Shown: positions 13,701 through 23,995 of the stretch, one piece after another | Numbering within the stretch: the stretch's first letter is position 1 | Layout: every line of letters starts with the position of its first letter | DNA from: Brasenia schreberi | Lineage: Eukaryota; Streptophyta; Magnoliopsida; Nymphaeales; Cabombaceae | Assembly (NCBI GenBank): GCA_036023115.1 | Contig: JAYKKT010000064.1 | Coordinates: 5,171,001-5,235,000 of the forward strand | Length of the DNA stretch: 64,000 nt | Direction of reading: 5' to 3' | Notes under the pieces: model-generated | Told to the model about the DNA's origin: nothing | Database searches by the model: none | The model's input: only the letters and a program-made list of their open reading frames with translations | Program-made: the position numbers and the translations under genes

Positions 13701-16700
13701 ATGAAATGCTTCATTCTCTTCTTGATCTATATTTTCATTATCACCAAGAATAACTAGGAATATTCTGAATTATTTGGTGGTATCTTTTTTAAAGAAATAC
13801 TTTTTATCAAAAAATTAAACATTTTTTAATACATAATACATAAAGTTTATCATTTTTTGGATCATAGCACCTATATCTCTTTTTGCTTGTACCATATCTC
13901 ATAAAAACACACTCAATGGCATAAGGAGAGAATTTGTCTCTCTATTAGTAAAAACAAAACACGTTATCCAAAAACTTTTAAATGAGAGTAGCTAGGAGTA
14001 GTTTTAAACAGTTTTTCAATAGGTGAAACATTTTGCAAAACAAAAGATGACATCCTATTTATTAGATAAACAAATGTCATGATAGCTTCTGCTTATAGAT
14101 TTTTAGGAACTTCACTAGACACTAATAAAGTTCTAGTGGTTTCAACTATATGCCTATGGTTCCGCTCGGTAATACCATTTTGTGGGGGGTTTTAATACAA
14201 GATATCTAACGAAGAATGTCATTATTTTTAAGATAATTTTAAAATTCTTTTGACATAAATTTCTCTCTAGAATCATACCTAAAAGCCTTAATGTTAGAAT
14301 TAAATTGATTCCTAACAATATTGTGAAAAATAACAATTTTTTAATACATCTTATTTTGTCTTCAACATATATACCCACATATGCTTAGTAAAATCATAAA
14401 AAAGATTATATAATAAGAGACTCCCCCTTTTGATATGACTCGTATGGGACCCCAAACATCACTGTACTAATTTAAAAGGTTTACTTGTAGGAGACATTGT
14501 TTTAGGAAATGAAAGATGTTTCATTTTATCAAGAGCACAATATTTGCAAAAGAAATCTTCAAACATTTTTTATTCCAATCGAAGGGCATTCATACATTTT
14601 TTAGATATTTAAATAACCTAGTCTCTTCTACCACAAGAGTACATCATTTGACAAAATATTATAATGTCCAAAATTTTTAGTGTGTAAGTAGTCAATAACA
14701 TGCTATTTATTGATCTAGAAAAACTTATGATAGTGCCAAGAGATGTTCTTTGGAGAACCTTGGAAACGAGAGGTATTTCATTCATATACATAAATCTTAT
14801 AAGAGACATATACGATGGTGCAAAAACATGCATGAGAACTCATTAAATAATGACAGACTCCTTTGAAGTTAAGATTGAGTTACATTAGAGATCAACTTTA
14901 TGTTCATATTTATTTATATTGGTCATTGATGAGTTAACAAAACATGTTAAAGATGAAGTACCTTGGTGTATGTTATGTGCAGATAACATTGTGTTAGTGG
15001 ATGAGTCTAAGGAAAAAAATAATATAAAGTTGGAACTATGAAAAAATATGTTAGAAAGTAAAAGCTTCCGACTTAGTAGAACAAAGACAGAACATATGGA
15101 ATGGAATGTAAGTTTGATCATTTGGGTACTTCATATGACATAGAAATTAAGATTGACACACATTGCATCCCTCACAAGGAAAGTTTTAAATACCTAGAGT
15201 CGATTTTTCAAAGTGATGTAAAAATTTATAGAGATGTTACGCATAGAATTAATGCCGCTTGGTTAAAATGGAGAGGGGCATCAAATATTATATGTGATAA
15301 AAAGATATCATTAAAGTTAAAAGAAAAATATTATAGAGTAGCAATTAGACCTGCTATGTTTTATAGTTTTGAGTGATGGGCAGTTAATCATCAACATGTG
15401 CAAAAGATGTCTACAACAGAAATGAAGATGTTGAGATAGATGAGCGGTCACACAAGGAAAAACTGTATACATAATGAGATTATTAGAAACAAATTGGGAG
15501 TAGTACCAATAGAGGATAAAATGAGAGAAAATCGTTTAAGATGGTTTGAACACGTAAAAAGACCCAAGGATGTTCTCGTAAGAATATATGAAAAACTAGA
15601 TTATGAAAATGTTAAAAGAAAAAGATGACGACTACAAAAGTATTGAAAAGAAATAATAAAGAATGATTTAGTTTACAACTTTACATTGAGTTAATTGCTA
15701 GCATGACACATGATAGGGCTATGTGGAAACAAAGAATCCATATAGCCCCCATGTAGTATGGAAAAAGGCTTAGTTGTTGTTGTTGTAGAAATAGTCAATC
15801 ACATAAAGGCCTCCTTCTCTATGGCCACATCCAATCACCTTCTTCGAAAGGCGATAATGTACAATTTTACTTTTAAATGAGAAGGTGACTACACACCCAT
15901 TATAAAAAAATTGAGATGTAGAAAATAAATTCAAATTTAGTTTTGGAACCAAATTAATTTTGAAACTGAAAAATCATTATTTTGAAGATTTCTCATTTTA
16001 TCAACTTTCAATTTTGTTCTATCAATGATAAAAACACATGTGAAAGGAGGCTTCGGAGTCAAGTAATCATGATTTCATACCTTTTGTTCCACTTGAAGTG
16101 GTAGAACATATTGCGCCAATGAATGTTTTCTCCTTTAGCAGATCCTCAAGTTGTTTTATCTTGTTTTGAAGTTTATGTAGGATGAAATTTTGATCTGCTT
16201 CAACATTGATAATGGCTACTTTCTTTTTTAATTTAGGACACTTCTTTATGATATGTCCTATTTCTTTACAATAGAAACAAGTTACCTCATTTTTTGTATC
16301 ACTAGGTCCTTGTTAGAAATGTGGGAGGGAATATGGTTTTATATTAGCCCCGGTGTGGATGCAGCCAATATAGAATCCTTTTGTAGTCTAGTGTCTATGA
16401 ATCTTGTTTATGCTATAAGAAGATATGTGAGAACCTCTTCTTTGTCTCAAACAACTTTTGATGAATTAGGGTAAACCGTACTCCTTCCAATTCTTTTCTT
16501 AGGCCTCTAAGAAGTTGATAGCTGAAGTTCTCATTATGTTTGCATTGCCTGAAATCAAGATAATGCCTATATTTTCTTTCATAGGCACATAGCTGATTCC
16601 AAACAGTTGAAAACTCACTGTAAAATTCATTTATTCCTTTATCCCCTTATTGAAGTGATAAAAGCATATTTCGAAAGATCATCCTATGTTCCAAATCACT

Positions 16701-19700
16701 TTAAACATGAACCTTTTTAAAATAATCTCATACATCTTTAGCATTTGTAAAGTCTAACAAAGCATCACATACATGATCATTCACATTGTTCGTTGTTCAT
16801 GAGAATCCATAGGATGATTATATGTCTTTCATATTCTTCTTTTTGTTTCGAAGTAAAACCTATAGAGGGTTCTATTTTAGTTTCACTAACATGACCTCAT
16901 AATTGTTTGAAATATAAATAATTTTCCATGGATTGAGCCCATGTTTTGTAATTAGAGTTAGTTAGGCGAAAACAAAATCCCTTCTCTTCCATCAATAATT
17001 TCAGACTTATTTCAAATATGATGAAAGTTCCTCGCAGTGATAAATATTCTCGGATCTTAAGGGGTACGACAGTTCGAACATGAATGCATCAAATCCCATC
17101 AAAACTCCAAAGTTGAGCATGCCTTGGCGAGAATAGTACTAGGATGGGTGACCTCCTAGGAAGTCCTTGTTGCACCCTCTAGTCGACCCCTCTTAGTGTC
17201 GGAAAAGGCTTTAGGTAATGTAAGGTAAGGCAAGGTAAGAGATACAAATATGGTCCTTTTTCTTCTCTTTTTGCATACTGACTGTGTTTGGGTTGTTTAG
17301 TTCTCTTGATACTATCAATCATCGGTACCCTTACAAGGGATATGATTCAACTAAAAGTTTATGGTTACGAGGATGCAACTTTACATATATATGTATGTGT
17401 GTGTATGTATGTATGTACATATGCATGTTTCTTGTAAATATGCTAGCATTTTTATTTGCAGTTTTGTTGAAGTCAATGCTGAGGTGGATTCGGAAGTGTA
17501 TGTGCATGTGTCTGTGTCTGTGAGTACCTGCGCTTTAGAACTGTTTGAAAGCTTTCTGAGGCAATCTTGTAAATCTCATGGATGTTTTCATGAGTTCCCA
17601 GGTGGAGCAAGTCTAGAATCGGTTTGGTTAAAAAAGATTACAATCTTAGGCAGTGTTATCCGTATCGCACCATACGTATCGTATCGTGGGAAGCCACGAT
17701 ACGATACGGTACTGTGCCAGTATCAACGCCCCAAAAAAATTTCAAATTTTTTTTTTCAAATTTTTTTTCCATGTTTCTGCCCTCTCTTCTCCTCTCTTCA
17801 CTTCCCTTCAAGGCATCCTCCAATATGCTTTTAATTTGGGTTTATAATTTCATTTATTTAATAAGAATAATGTATGAACCAGTGTTGTCTGACGCGTATC
17901 GTATCGTGTATCGCTGGGCTCCACGATATGGGCGTATCGTATCGTATCGTACTTTAATATTAAAATAATGCAAAAATAATTAAAAATTAATAAAAATAGT
18001 AAAAAATCGAAAAAAAAATTAGAAAAAAATAAGGAAAATCTGATAATTGCTTTAAATTCATATAATGTAAGTTTAGTATAGATTGAGCATTCAGCATTGA
18101 ACAATTGCATCTAAATTTACATATTTTGAATCCAAAAAATAAAATACAGACATAGTTTACACTTTACAGTACACTACAATTACATATAATGTTACATTTT
18201 ACAAATTGTAATCAGGATCATCAACTAAATAATCTTCATCTTCTCCTTGTTGTAGATCCTCATTATCATCAGCCACGCCCACACCTTCTTCTTCAAAATC
18301 AAATTCTTCATCTCCATAATGTTGTTGCGCTCCTTCCAAATTAATCCAGGCAACGTCTTCTTCTGTTAGGAGGGCATTTTCTTCAGTGTCTTCCATAACC
18401 CAATCTTCTAATATATCAAAATTATCCAAACTTATTGGATCGAATTGACTTTCTTCTCTATTTACTTTTTTTAATTGCCTACGACACAAACAAAGATAAA
18501 CAATTAGTAAGTAATATTAAGTTATTAACAATTGAAAACTGAAGTTAAATAATATCGAATTAAAAATTTGAAAGTAATACAACATTACCTTTCACGAAGG
18601 CACATGTTACAATGAATATAAACCAAATCATTAAGCCTTTTGTGTTCCAACCTGTTGCGCTTTTTTGTATGGATGTGTTCAAAAACACTCCAATTTCTTT
18701 TACAACCTGTTGCACTACAGGTTTGGCTTAAGACTCTAACTGCAAAATCTCTAAGGTTTGGACAATCACTTCTAAACCTGTTCCACCAAACATCTGAAAA
18801 AAAAATATAAATATTAGAGACATAATAATCCACAGTAATGTAAGATGCAACTTAAATATGAAAATAAACAATGTACCTGGACGCATCGTAGAGCGGTTGC
18901 GAATTGCAACAGGCAAACCCATCAAGTGAAGAGCATTATCATATATCTCCATCTCTCAATGTATCGCATCTACTATGCTCTCATCAGGGACTAATCTGTC
19001 GATGCATTCAATGATTTCTCGATTAACCTCACTGTCCCTTTTGAAGGTTGCTGAGTACCTCAATGATGGGTTTAGATAGTAGGTTGCTGCATGAATAGGC
19101 TGATGCAATTGTTTATTCCATCTACTATCAATTATTTTCCACACGGGCACATAATCTCTTTTTTTTCCATTAAAGTTATTTCTGATCGCTTCTTTTGCCC
19201 TGTCCATGGCTTCATAAAGGTAGCCCATAGATGGTTTCTCCTCGCTGTCAGCCAATCTCAAAACTTTCACTAAAGGACAAGTAATTTTCAATAATCTGAT
19301 ACATGCATTCCAAAATGAACTTCTAAAACCGTTTCTGCAATCTCATTTAACTTTCTGTTCCTTCTGTTTTGTGGCAACTCTGTAAATTGTTGCCACTCAT
19401 CTGAGGAGAACATTCTCTTTAAAGCTTGCTTCTGTCTCACAATACTCTGTACGGATAAGAAGTTTGTTGCGAACTGAGTTGCAGCTGTGCGAAGAAGCTC
19501 TGCACCTTCTATGTATCTCCTCATCATACATAAAACAAATGCATGGTTGTAAATAAATTTTGTAATATCTTGGCAACACTCAGTTGCTGCCTTTATTTCA
19601 TCCATCTCACCAATGTCCTCGAGGATGAGATCTAAACAATGGGTTGCACATGGTGTCCAGTAGAAAGTCCCATAAATATCAGCTAACTCCTTTCCAGCTG

Positions 19701-22700
19701 CTTTGTAGTTAGTTGCATTATCTGTAATCAATTGGACTACATTTTTTAGCCCAACCTCTTGTATAACCTTATCAAATTCCTCTCGTAGGATCTCTGCAGT
19801 GTGCCTCTCCTCTGACATATCTAGAGATCTCAAAAACATGAGTCCTTTAGGATAATATACAAGAAAGTTTAGCAATGTCCTTCCTCGCCTATCGGTCCAT
19901 CCATCTACCATGATAGTGCATCCTGTTTCCTTCCACGATTGTCTCAAAGTCGAACAGTATTGCTGCACTTCAATCACGGTCTGATCTAATATCTTCCCTC
20001 TCAACTTCTGATAAGAGGGTATCCTGGACCAATGTTAGCAATTGCATCTGTCATTGCTTGAAAATGAAAACTGTTTGCTGCATTAAATGGAATGCATGCA
20101 TCATAAAACCATCTGCCCACTGCAAGGTCTGTTTGATCGTGTAGTTGTTCTGAAGCTATAGCAGCACGAATTCCTGGCTGAGCACCAAGTGTAGTGGAAG
20201 GAGGAAAGAACGAATGTATGCTAGAAGAAGAAGCTCTTCCTCTACTCCTTCCTGAACTTCCTTTTCTGCCACCTCCAAAGTCTTCAGCTGCAACCCTCTT
20301 TCCTCTGCTAGGTGCTCGCGAACTGCTACTACCAATATCTGTTCTAGCATCTGAAGGCAAACTATCAGTGAATCCAACTCCAGTGGCAGTAGCATCATCA
20401 GCTTCTTCACACATCTGGAAATCATCCTTTTGGTTGTCTCCTTTCTTGTATGCTCTCAATCATCTGCAAGCATTGCCATTTAATACCTTCTGGCACACTT
20501 CTAACTCTGCCTGTGCATGGAGCAACTTCTTTCCTGGTTCCTGCTAGGTGGTGTTTCAACCTTGAAATTCCACCACTAGCCACCTTTTCACAAAATAAAC
20601 ATATGATTTTTAACCTTGAACCCTCAACTGGTATATCCCACTGCCATGCCGGATCATCAGACTTTGAATGAGAGTCTCTACCACCCCTTCCTGCCATCTC
20701 AATGGAGTACTTTAATTCAAACAAAAACCTGAAAATAAAAGCACTTCGTAAATCCCCCAATCTTCAAATAACACTCAAATCGAGTGTCTCCCACTTCATG
20801 AATGCAATAAAAATCGTATACACACACTTAATAACTTCATATTTTGTCATTCAAAAAAAAAACCAAAATAACACAAAAAACAATAAATATAAAATAAAAA
20901 AAGGGAAAAAACATTAAAAATATACCTAAATCCGAGTTTGGAGGCTTGGACGGCACCGTAGGGCACGATTTTAGAGCTTTGAACACCAAGGAGGCGAAAA
21001 CCAACTCTTAGGGATTTTGAAGAACCCAAAAGGAGAGAGGAAACCTGCGAAAAATCGCGAGTTTCTCTCGAGCCGGGACCCTTTATAAGGATCCCAGGGC
21101 GTATACGATACGGGCGATACGGGCCGTATCGCACGATACGGGCCGTATCGCACGATACGGGCCGTATCGCACGATACGGTGCGATACGCCCGCATTTGCG
21201 ATACGGGGCCCCGTATCGTATCGTGGTGGCCCACCACGATACGTATCGCACCGTATCGTACGATACAGTGCGATACGGACAACACTGATTTATTGCAATT
21301 TATTTTACCTCTTGACTGGATTTTATGCGCTGGGTGTCCAGGTCTCACTAGCAAACTTGATTAGATAGGATGTTACCATGTCATTAGATCTTTGATATAG
21401 AAAGTTAACAGTTTTTAGGGAAGCTGGAATTATACCTGTTTTTTCTTCTCTAGACTTCTTTTGATTGAAATTGGCATGTTTTAAACCGACAGTTGCCAAT
21501 TGCAGACCATATTTCAAGCTCACGCCTCCCAGTTTAGGCTCTTTCAGAATCCCTTTGTGAAGTAGATTCCTGGAACTGGTTACCCTTTCTTTTAAAAGAA
21601 TAAATAGCTTGAAATACATAGCGGTCTACGTTTTGAATAAGACATGCTGTTCTGTAACCTTTGAAAATTCTTTTGGCTACGGGCCTTTAGTCTCTCTTGT
21701 AATTAATTAACTGATACATGCATTTTCTTACCTTCATGCTGGTAGGATGGTTAATGATCCTTAATGTGCAGATAATGTACCCTGATGTGTAGACCTTGGT
21801 TGAACTTACAAATGAAGCGTCAACTATTATGCTTGGTTTGCTTTGTGTTTTGATGATGTGCTTGATTGATATTTTTGTAGTATTTCTTGTTTTCCGACTT
21901 GTCCTTTCTACTCAGGCGGCCTGGTGAGGAGAGTGATGCTGATTCATACCGAGATACAAGTAGTGATGACAGCTTTGATCTTGAGTACGAGAGAAGCTTG
22001 AAGATTCCAAACAAAAAGGCATTGAGTTGTTGCCCGTTGTATGGGGTAAACATCCCTATGATGGATAGACAATCTTCAAGAGGAAAGTCATCGATAAGTC
22101 AAGAAGGTTCTTTAAGTGATGATGGCGATTTGTGTAATAACCCTCGTGGTTCTCTCATATTCGAGTTTTTTGAGCATAATCCTCCCTACAGTCGACAACC
22201 CTTAACGGAGAAGGCATGTATTATGTGTTCTAGTTGAGCACCATGTCTAGAGTTTCTGTGAATGGTGCTTCTGCCTCCCGTTCTATGGTTTTTGATAATT
22301 GGTGTTCAACTTTTTCCAGATTCTTGATCTTGCATGCCAATTTCCTAAAGTAAAGACATTGAGGAGCTGTGATTTGTTACCTACAAGTTGGATTTCTGTC
22401 GCATGGTGAGTTCATTAAGACTTTCCTAATACTAAATCTCTATATATGGTTTTGTATCTTTCAGCTGTTATGTGGATGTATCTCCAAAGATTAAGTCGTA
22501 CATGGTGGAACATGGTGCAGGTACCCGATATACAGGATACCAACAGGTCCGACACTGCAGGATTTGGATGCTTGTTTTTTAACTTTTCATTCTCTCTCTA
22601 CACCTTTTAAAGGTGAAGACTCTCAACTCCTTAACCTTTTACAAGACTCACATGTGCATCCTTGCTTCCTTCTCTGTCCACTGTATTCTCAATTTATGAT

Positions 22701-23995
22701 AGTTCATTAAGGCTGAGCGTGACAAAATATGCCCGACTTACCTATCCCTGAGTCATACTGGTCATTCTTTGATTTTTGGCCGTGCCTAGCTTATGAACAT
22801 TCCTTGGTCTCATGGTCATGTGTGGGGTGGCACCTATTTGGAGGAACCCTTTCCTGTTAACTGTTGTTATTCTTGCTAAGTTATCAAACATCTTTTCTGA
22901 AAAATGATCTAGATTTAACTGCTAGCATGACACATGATAGGAAACAAAGAATCCATCTAGCCGACCCCATCTAGTATGGGAAAAGGCTTAGTTATTGTTG
23001 TTGTTCCTATAAAGACTCAACTTTCTTCACACCAAGACTTGGTAACCATGTGCTGCTGGAGCTATAGGAGTCCATTTTTAATGTCAATATTTCTAAACTT
23101 GTTATATGCCCTGCTATCCATTATGACCTGAATCAAAATTGAAGTTTCAGAAAATCATGTATCCTGAAATCTGTACTTCCCTTTCATGCGTTGAGATTTT
23201 AAAAGGTTTCTTGCAATTTCGTGGTTTGCTTCTAATTTCAAGGCCACATTGGTTATTTGATGAAAATCCAGGAAAGATCCTTACCTGATGCAATTCAGTG
23301 TAAAGTGGTAGCTGGTTTTTATTTTTGTGACTAGGATCTTCCAACTCGTTGTACTTAACTACTTTTCGATTTATCTTGGTGTTGACTTCTTTGATCATTT
23401 TTGAAATTGTTACTTCTTGGTTATTTCTGATAGTTGCTAAAAGCTTGCACGATGCTATATCACTTGCATACTTCTACCTTCTACTAGGTACTGCACACCC
23501 ATAATTCTCGTGTCTGGTTCGGCATTGTTTATTTAAATAATTTTGGTGCTTTATCAACTATGCAAGCTTTTAGGTGCAGTAGGTGATTGCTTGCAAACCG
23601 GAAGCAGATGTCCTACCACTGATCTTGCCATGCGACCTAGGAAGTCTGCATGCTTGCACCACATCCCCATTACTGGATACACATGCATGTGAATCTCATC
23701 CAACATGATTCCTATAATAGGATAGGATTTGTTTCTGTCAGGTGCAGTAGGTGATTGCTTGCAAACCGGAAGCAGATGTCCTACCATTGATCTTGGTACA
23801 TCACCCATGTTGTCTCTACCCATCTTCGGTTTAGCTTCCTACAAATTCAGAAGTTCGATATGGATGTCCAGTGGAGCATATGAAAGCCAGCAGGCCAGTT
23901 CGCTGCTGCAGGCAGCAGATAACTGGTTAAGGCTTCTCAAAGTCAGTCATCCCGACTTCCTTTTCTTTGTTTCTCATGGCGCTTACTGGAGGTGA
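1613..23995 (+). CDS. DUF789 family protein (six exons, 406 aa)
   Basis: Exons: 1613-1888, 2603-2817, 21916-22213, 22320-22405, 22521-22612 and 23742-23995; phases agree at every junction and the joined frame has no stop before 23993. The product matches plant DUF789 proteins throughout: N-terminal DRFYSP; GNLDQFL and [12 protein letters not shown] at the end of exon 1; [25 protein letters not shown] and [19 protein letters not shown] in exon 2; acidic/Ser-rich RPGEESDAD, then GSLIFEFFE and PPYSRQPL in exon 3; ILDLACQFP and [16 protein letters not shown] in exon 4; [20 protein letters not shown] in exon 5; [11 protein letters not shown] and [16 protein letters not shown] in exon 6. Length is normal for the family, whose biochemical role is unknown. 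No signal peptide or membrane segment is evident. Oddities are the 19.1-kb intron 2, a GC donor for intron 3, and a duplicated piece of exon 6 in intron 5. The gene is convergent with Di19. Confidence 0.9.
1950..2450. repeat. Three degenerate tandem units in DUF789 intron 1
   Basis: A block beginning tcgttgarttctttg recurs at about 1953, 2115 and 2288 (spacings 162 and 173). Each is followed by acatgcattcctcaactctt-like sequence, a gtagtagtact-like stretch and a ttgatc motif. The units have diverged by small indels and fill most of intron 1 (1889-2602). Confidence 0.75.
2818..4429. other. 5' part of DUF789 intron 2, nothing recognised
   Basis: AT-rich intron sequence starting with a TG run straight after the exon 2 donor, with a TA/CA-rich patch near 3.9 kb. 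The short open frames show no family motif or plant coding signature. Confidence 0.6.
4430..4990 (-). mobile_element. Possible RNase H-domain remnant of a non-LTR retroelement
   Basis: On the minus strand, with frame breaks, peptides resembling the reverse-transcriptase-linked RNase H domain can be read: [13 protein letters not shown], then ADWLAKHSL, which is the usual HV.RE.N..AD end of that domain. There is no uninterrupted frame. The parent could be an L1-type LINE or a nuclear RNase H-like gene. Confidence 0.35.
5552..7330 (-). mobile_element. RTE-type LINE, internally deleted copy
   Basis: Minus-strand element. Its 3' end at 5552 carries GTT repeats (read as aacaacaac) preceded by the shared RTE tail. 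Reading away from it come the RTE C-terminal region, reverse-transcriptase pieces (a [18 protein letters not shown] stretch near 6.2 kb), endonuclease-like sequence near 6.75-7.0 kb ([19 protein letters not shown]) and finally a 5' UTR-like block at 7.24-7.33 kb. That last block also forms the body of the 170-bp elements at 35.7 and 39.1 kb. Stops and deletions interrupt all frames. It lies inside DUF789 intron 2. Confidence 0.7.
7689..7734. repeat. (GA)23 microsatellite
   Basis: Uninterrupted AG dinucleotides. They produce spurious RERERE and SLSLSL reading frames that are not genes. Confidence 0.95.
7740..11290. other. DUF789 intron 2, no recognised element
   Basis: AT-rich sequence on both strands with only short open frames and no family motifs. 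It contains CA/TA patches near 8.95 kb. It may hold old, unrecognisable repeats. Confidence 0.5.
11300..11445 (-). mobile_element. 5S rRNA-derived SINE-like element, copy C
   Basis: On the minus strand it reads tcccatc, then gaagttaaacatgcttgg, then ctcctaggaagtcctgctg and tgcaccct. These match the order and spacing of plant 5S rRNA with its internal Pol III control region. The body is followed at once by ctagccgaccca and tagtatgggaaaaggctt, the 3' tail of the RTE LINEs in this window. Copies A (17.05 kb) and B (26.27 kb) share body and tail. It lacks about 10 bases of the 5S core. Confidence 0.65.
11455..11590 (-). mobile_element. Possible RTE 5' UTR-like fragment
   Basis: The string aatgcaaccctcatcctatatccaggcttgg, here in partly repeated form, resembles the minus-strand block at 7.26-7.32 kb and the body of the 39.1-kb element. 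The similarity is short, so this is tentative. Confidence 0.3.
11650..17010 (-). mobile_element. Ty1/copia LTR retrotransposon, decayed and split by a LINE
   Basis: In minus-strand order: gag-like sequence from about 17.0 kb; a CCHC zinc knuckle at 16238-16279 (C-x2-C-x4-H-x4-C); integrase-like sequence near 14.15-14.65 kb; reverse transcriptase near 12.67-13.9 kb, including [12 protein letters not shown]. The polypurine-like agaggaga just precedes a probable 3' LTR starting with TGTTAAAATG at 12176 and reading leftward. The YVDD motif appears as YVNN near 12.95 kb, so the catalytic aspartates are lost, and frames are broken throughout. No 5' LTR or primer-binding site was found at the right end, where a 5S-derived element begins. 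An RTE LINE at 14702-15791 splits the integrase part. The left limit of the LTR is approximate. Confidence 0.75.
14702..15791 (+). mobile_element. RTE-type LINE, 5'-truncated, inserted in the Copia element
   Basis: Plus-strand frames give plant RTE peptides in order: DLEKTYD and [12 protein letters not shown] of the reverse transcriptase; [14 protein letters not shown], where the expected FADD has become [50 protein letters not shown]; and [17 protein letters not shown]. It ends with atggaaaaaggcttag and GTT repeats. Flanks carry a 13-bp target duplication with one mismatch, tagtcaataacat at 14689-14701 and tagtcaatcacat at 15792-15804, which fixes the insertion and shows it is younger than the Copia element. 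Several stops make it inactive. Confidence 0.85.
17045..17240 (+). mobile_element. 5S rRNA-derived SINE-like element, copy A
   Basis: The best copy. It contains aaatcccatcaaaactccaa, agttgagcatgccttgg, then gagaatagtactaggatggg and tgacctcctaggaagtcc, which cover the 5S rRNA box A, intermediate element and box C region almost completely. After ttgcaccct comes ctagtcgacccc then gtcggaaaaggcttt, the RTE tail. The 5' side diverges from normal 5S but matches copy C (ttcgaacatgaat). A free 5S pseudogene would not share this non-5S head and tail. Confidence 0.75.
18199..20697 (-). pseudogene. hAT transposase (BED finger to dimerisation domain), broken
   Basis: Minus strand. From the ATG at 20697: a BED-type zinc finger (ICLFCEK, then [10 protein letters not shown]); a Ser/Arg-rich linker; the start of the DUF659/hAT catalytic region ([20 protein letters not shown]), [14 protein letters not shown] and [18 protein letters not shown]; then DRAKEAI and LHAA-type sequence; and the hAT C-terminal dimerisation region [20 protein letters not shown]. 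Two introns are apparent (about 18796-18876 and 18491-18590). The last exon encodes a very acidic tail ending DDPDYNL. At least three frame breaks (near 20430, 20005 and 19300) and one TGA (near 18960) separate these blocks, so no full transposase can be made. It lies antisense inside DUF789 intron 2. Confidence 0.85.
21121..21177. repeat. Three 19-bp units, palindromic core, hAT subterminal region
   Basis: The unit gggccgtatcgcacgatac repeats exactly three times. Across unit borders it forms CGATACGG/CCGTATCG inverted pairs. Degenerate units continue to 21287. Subterminal repeats of this kind are typical transposase-binding sites in hAT elements; that role here is inference. Confidence 0.9.
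22214..22319 (+). other. Non-canonical GC-AG intron (DUF789 intron 3)
   Basis: The exon ends gagaag and the intron begins gcatgt, ending in ttttttccag. Only this junction joins LTEK to ILDLA in frame, as in DUF789 relatives, and no GT donor nearby does so. AG|GCA is the usual context for the minor class of GC donors spliced by the U2 spliceosome. Confidence 0.8.
22915..23005 (+). mobile_element. RTE-type LINE, short 3' end
   Basis: It contains ctgctagcatgacacatga, then aacaaagaatccatctagc, cgaccccatctagtatggg and aaaaggcttag, followed by TTG repeats. Only the last ~90 bp of the element is present, in DUF789 intron 5. Confidence 0.8.
23571..23630 (+). repeat. Duplicate of the start of DUF789 exon 6
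   Basis: Starting at aggtgcagtaggtgattgct this ~59-bp segment repeats the acceptor and first ~57 bases of exon 6 (23740-23798) with one mismatch before tgatcttg. The upstream copy keeps an AG acceptor (ttttag). If spliced there, the frame would leave the DUF789 sequence after about 19 codons and stop near 23690, giving a truncated C-terminus. Confidence 0.85.

Larger units (their letters stand above)
17651..21287 (-). mobile_element. hAT DNA transposon carrying a broken transposase
   Basis: The right end reads, on the minus strand, cagtgttgtccgtatcgcac; the left end at 17651 on the plus strand reads cagtgttatccgtatcgcac (19 of 20 identical). A second, weaker end starts at 17880 (cagtgttgtctgacgcg), so the left 230 bp may belong to another partial copy. 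Both ends are packed with CGTATCG/CGATACG motifs, including three perfect 19-bp units at 21121-21177. The minus-strand transposase lies between them, and a TATA-like ttataaag lies at 21081-21090 upstream of it. No convincing 8-bp target duplication was found for either left end. Confidence 0.8.

Noticed and set aside
17100..17200. A functional 5S rRNA gene
   Set aside because: The 5' third differs from 5S, there is no terminator T run at the expected end, and an RTE tail follows directly. Two other copies share this non-5S structure.
17045..17240. Cassandra TRIM LTR as the source of the 5S-like sequence
   Set aside because: No paired LTR, no TG...CA borders and no primer-binding site were seen, and the RTE-like tail is shared by all three copies. 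It is not fully excluded.
19091..19273. Plus-strand open frames over the hAT transposase and similar antisense frames over Di19, COBL and the proline-rich gene
   Set aside because: They are shadows of the real minus-strand coding sequence, whose conserved motifs are unambiguous.
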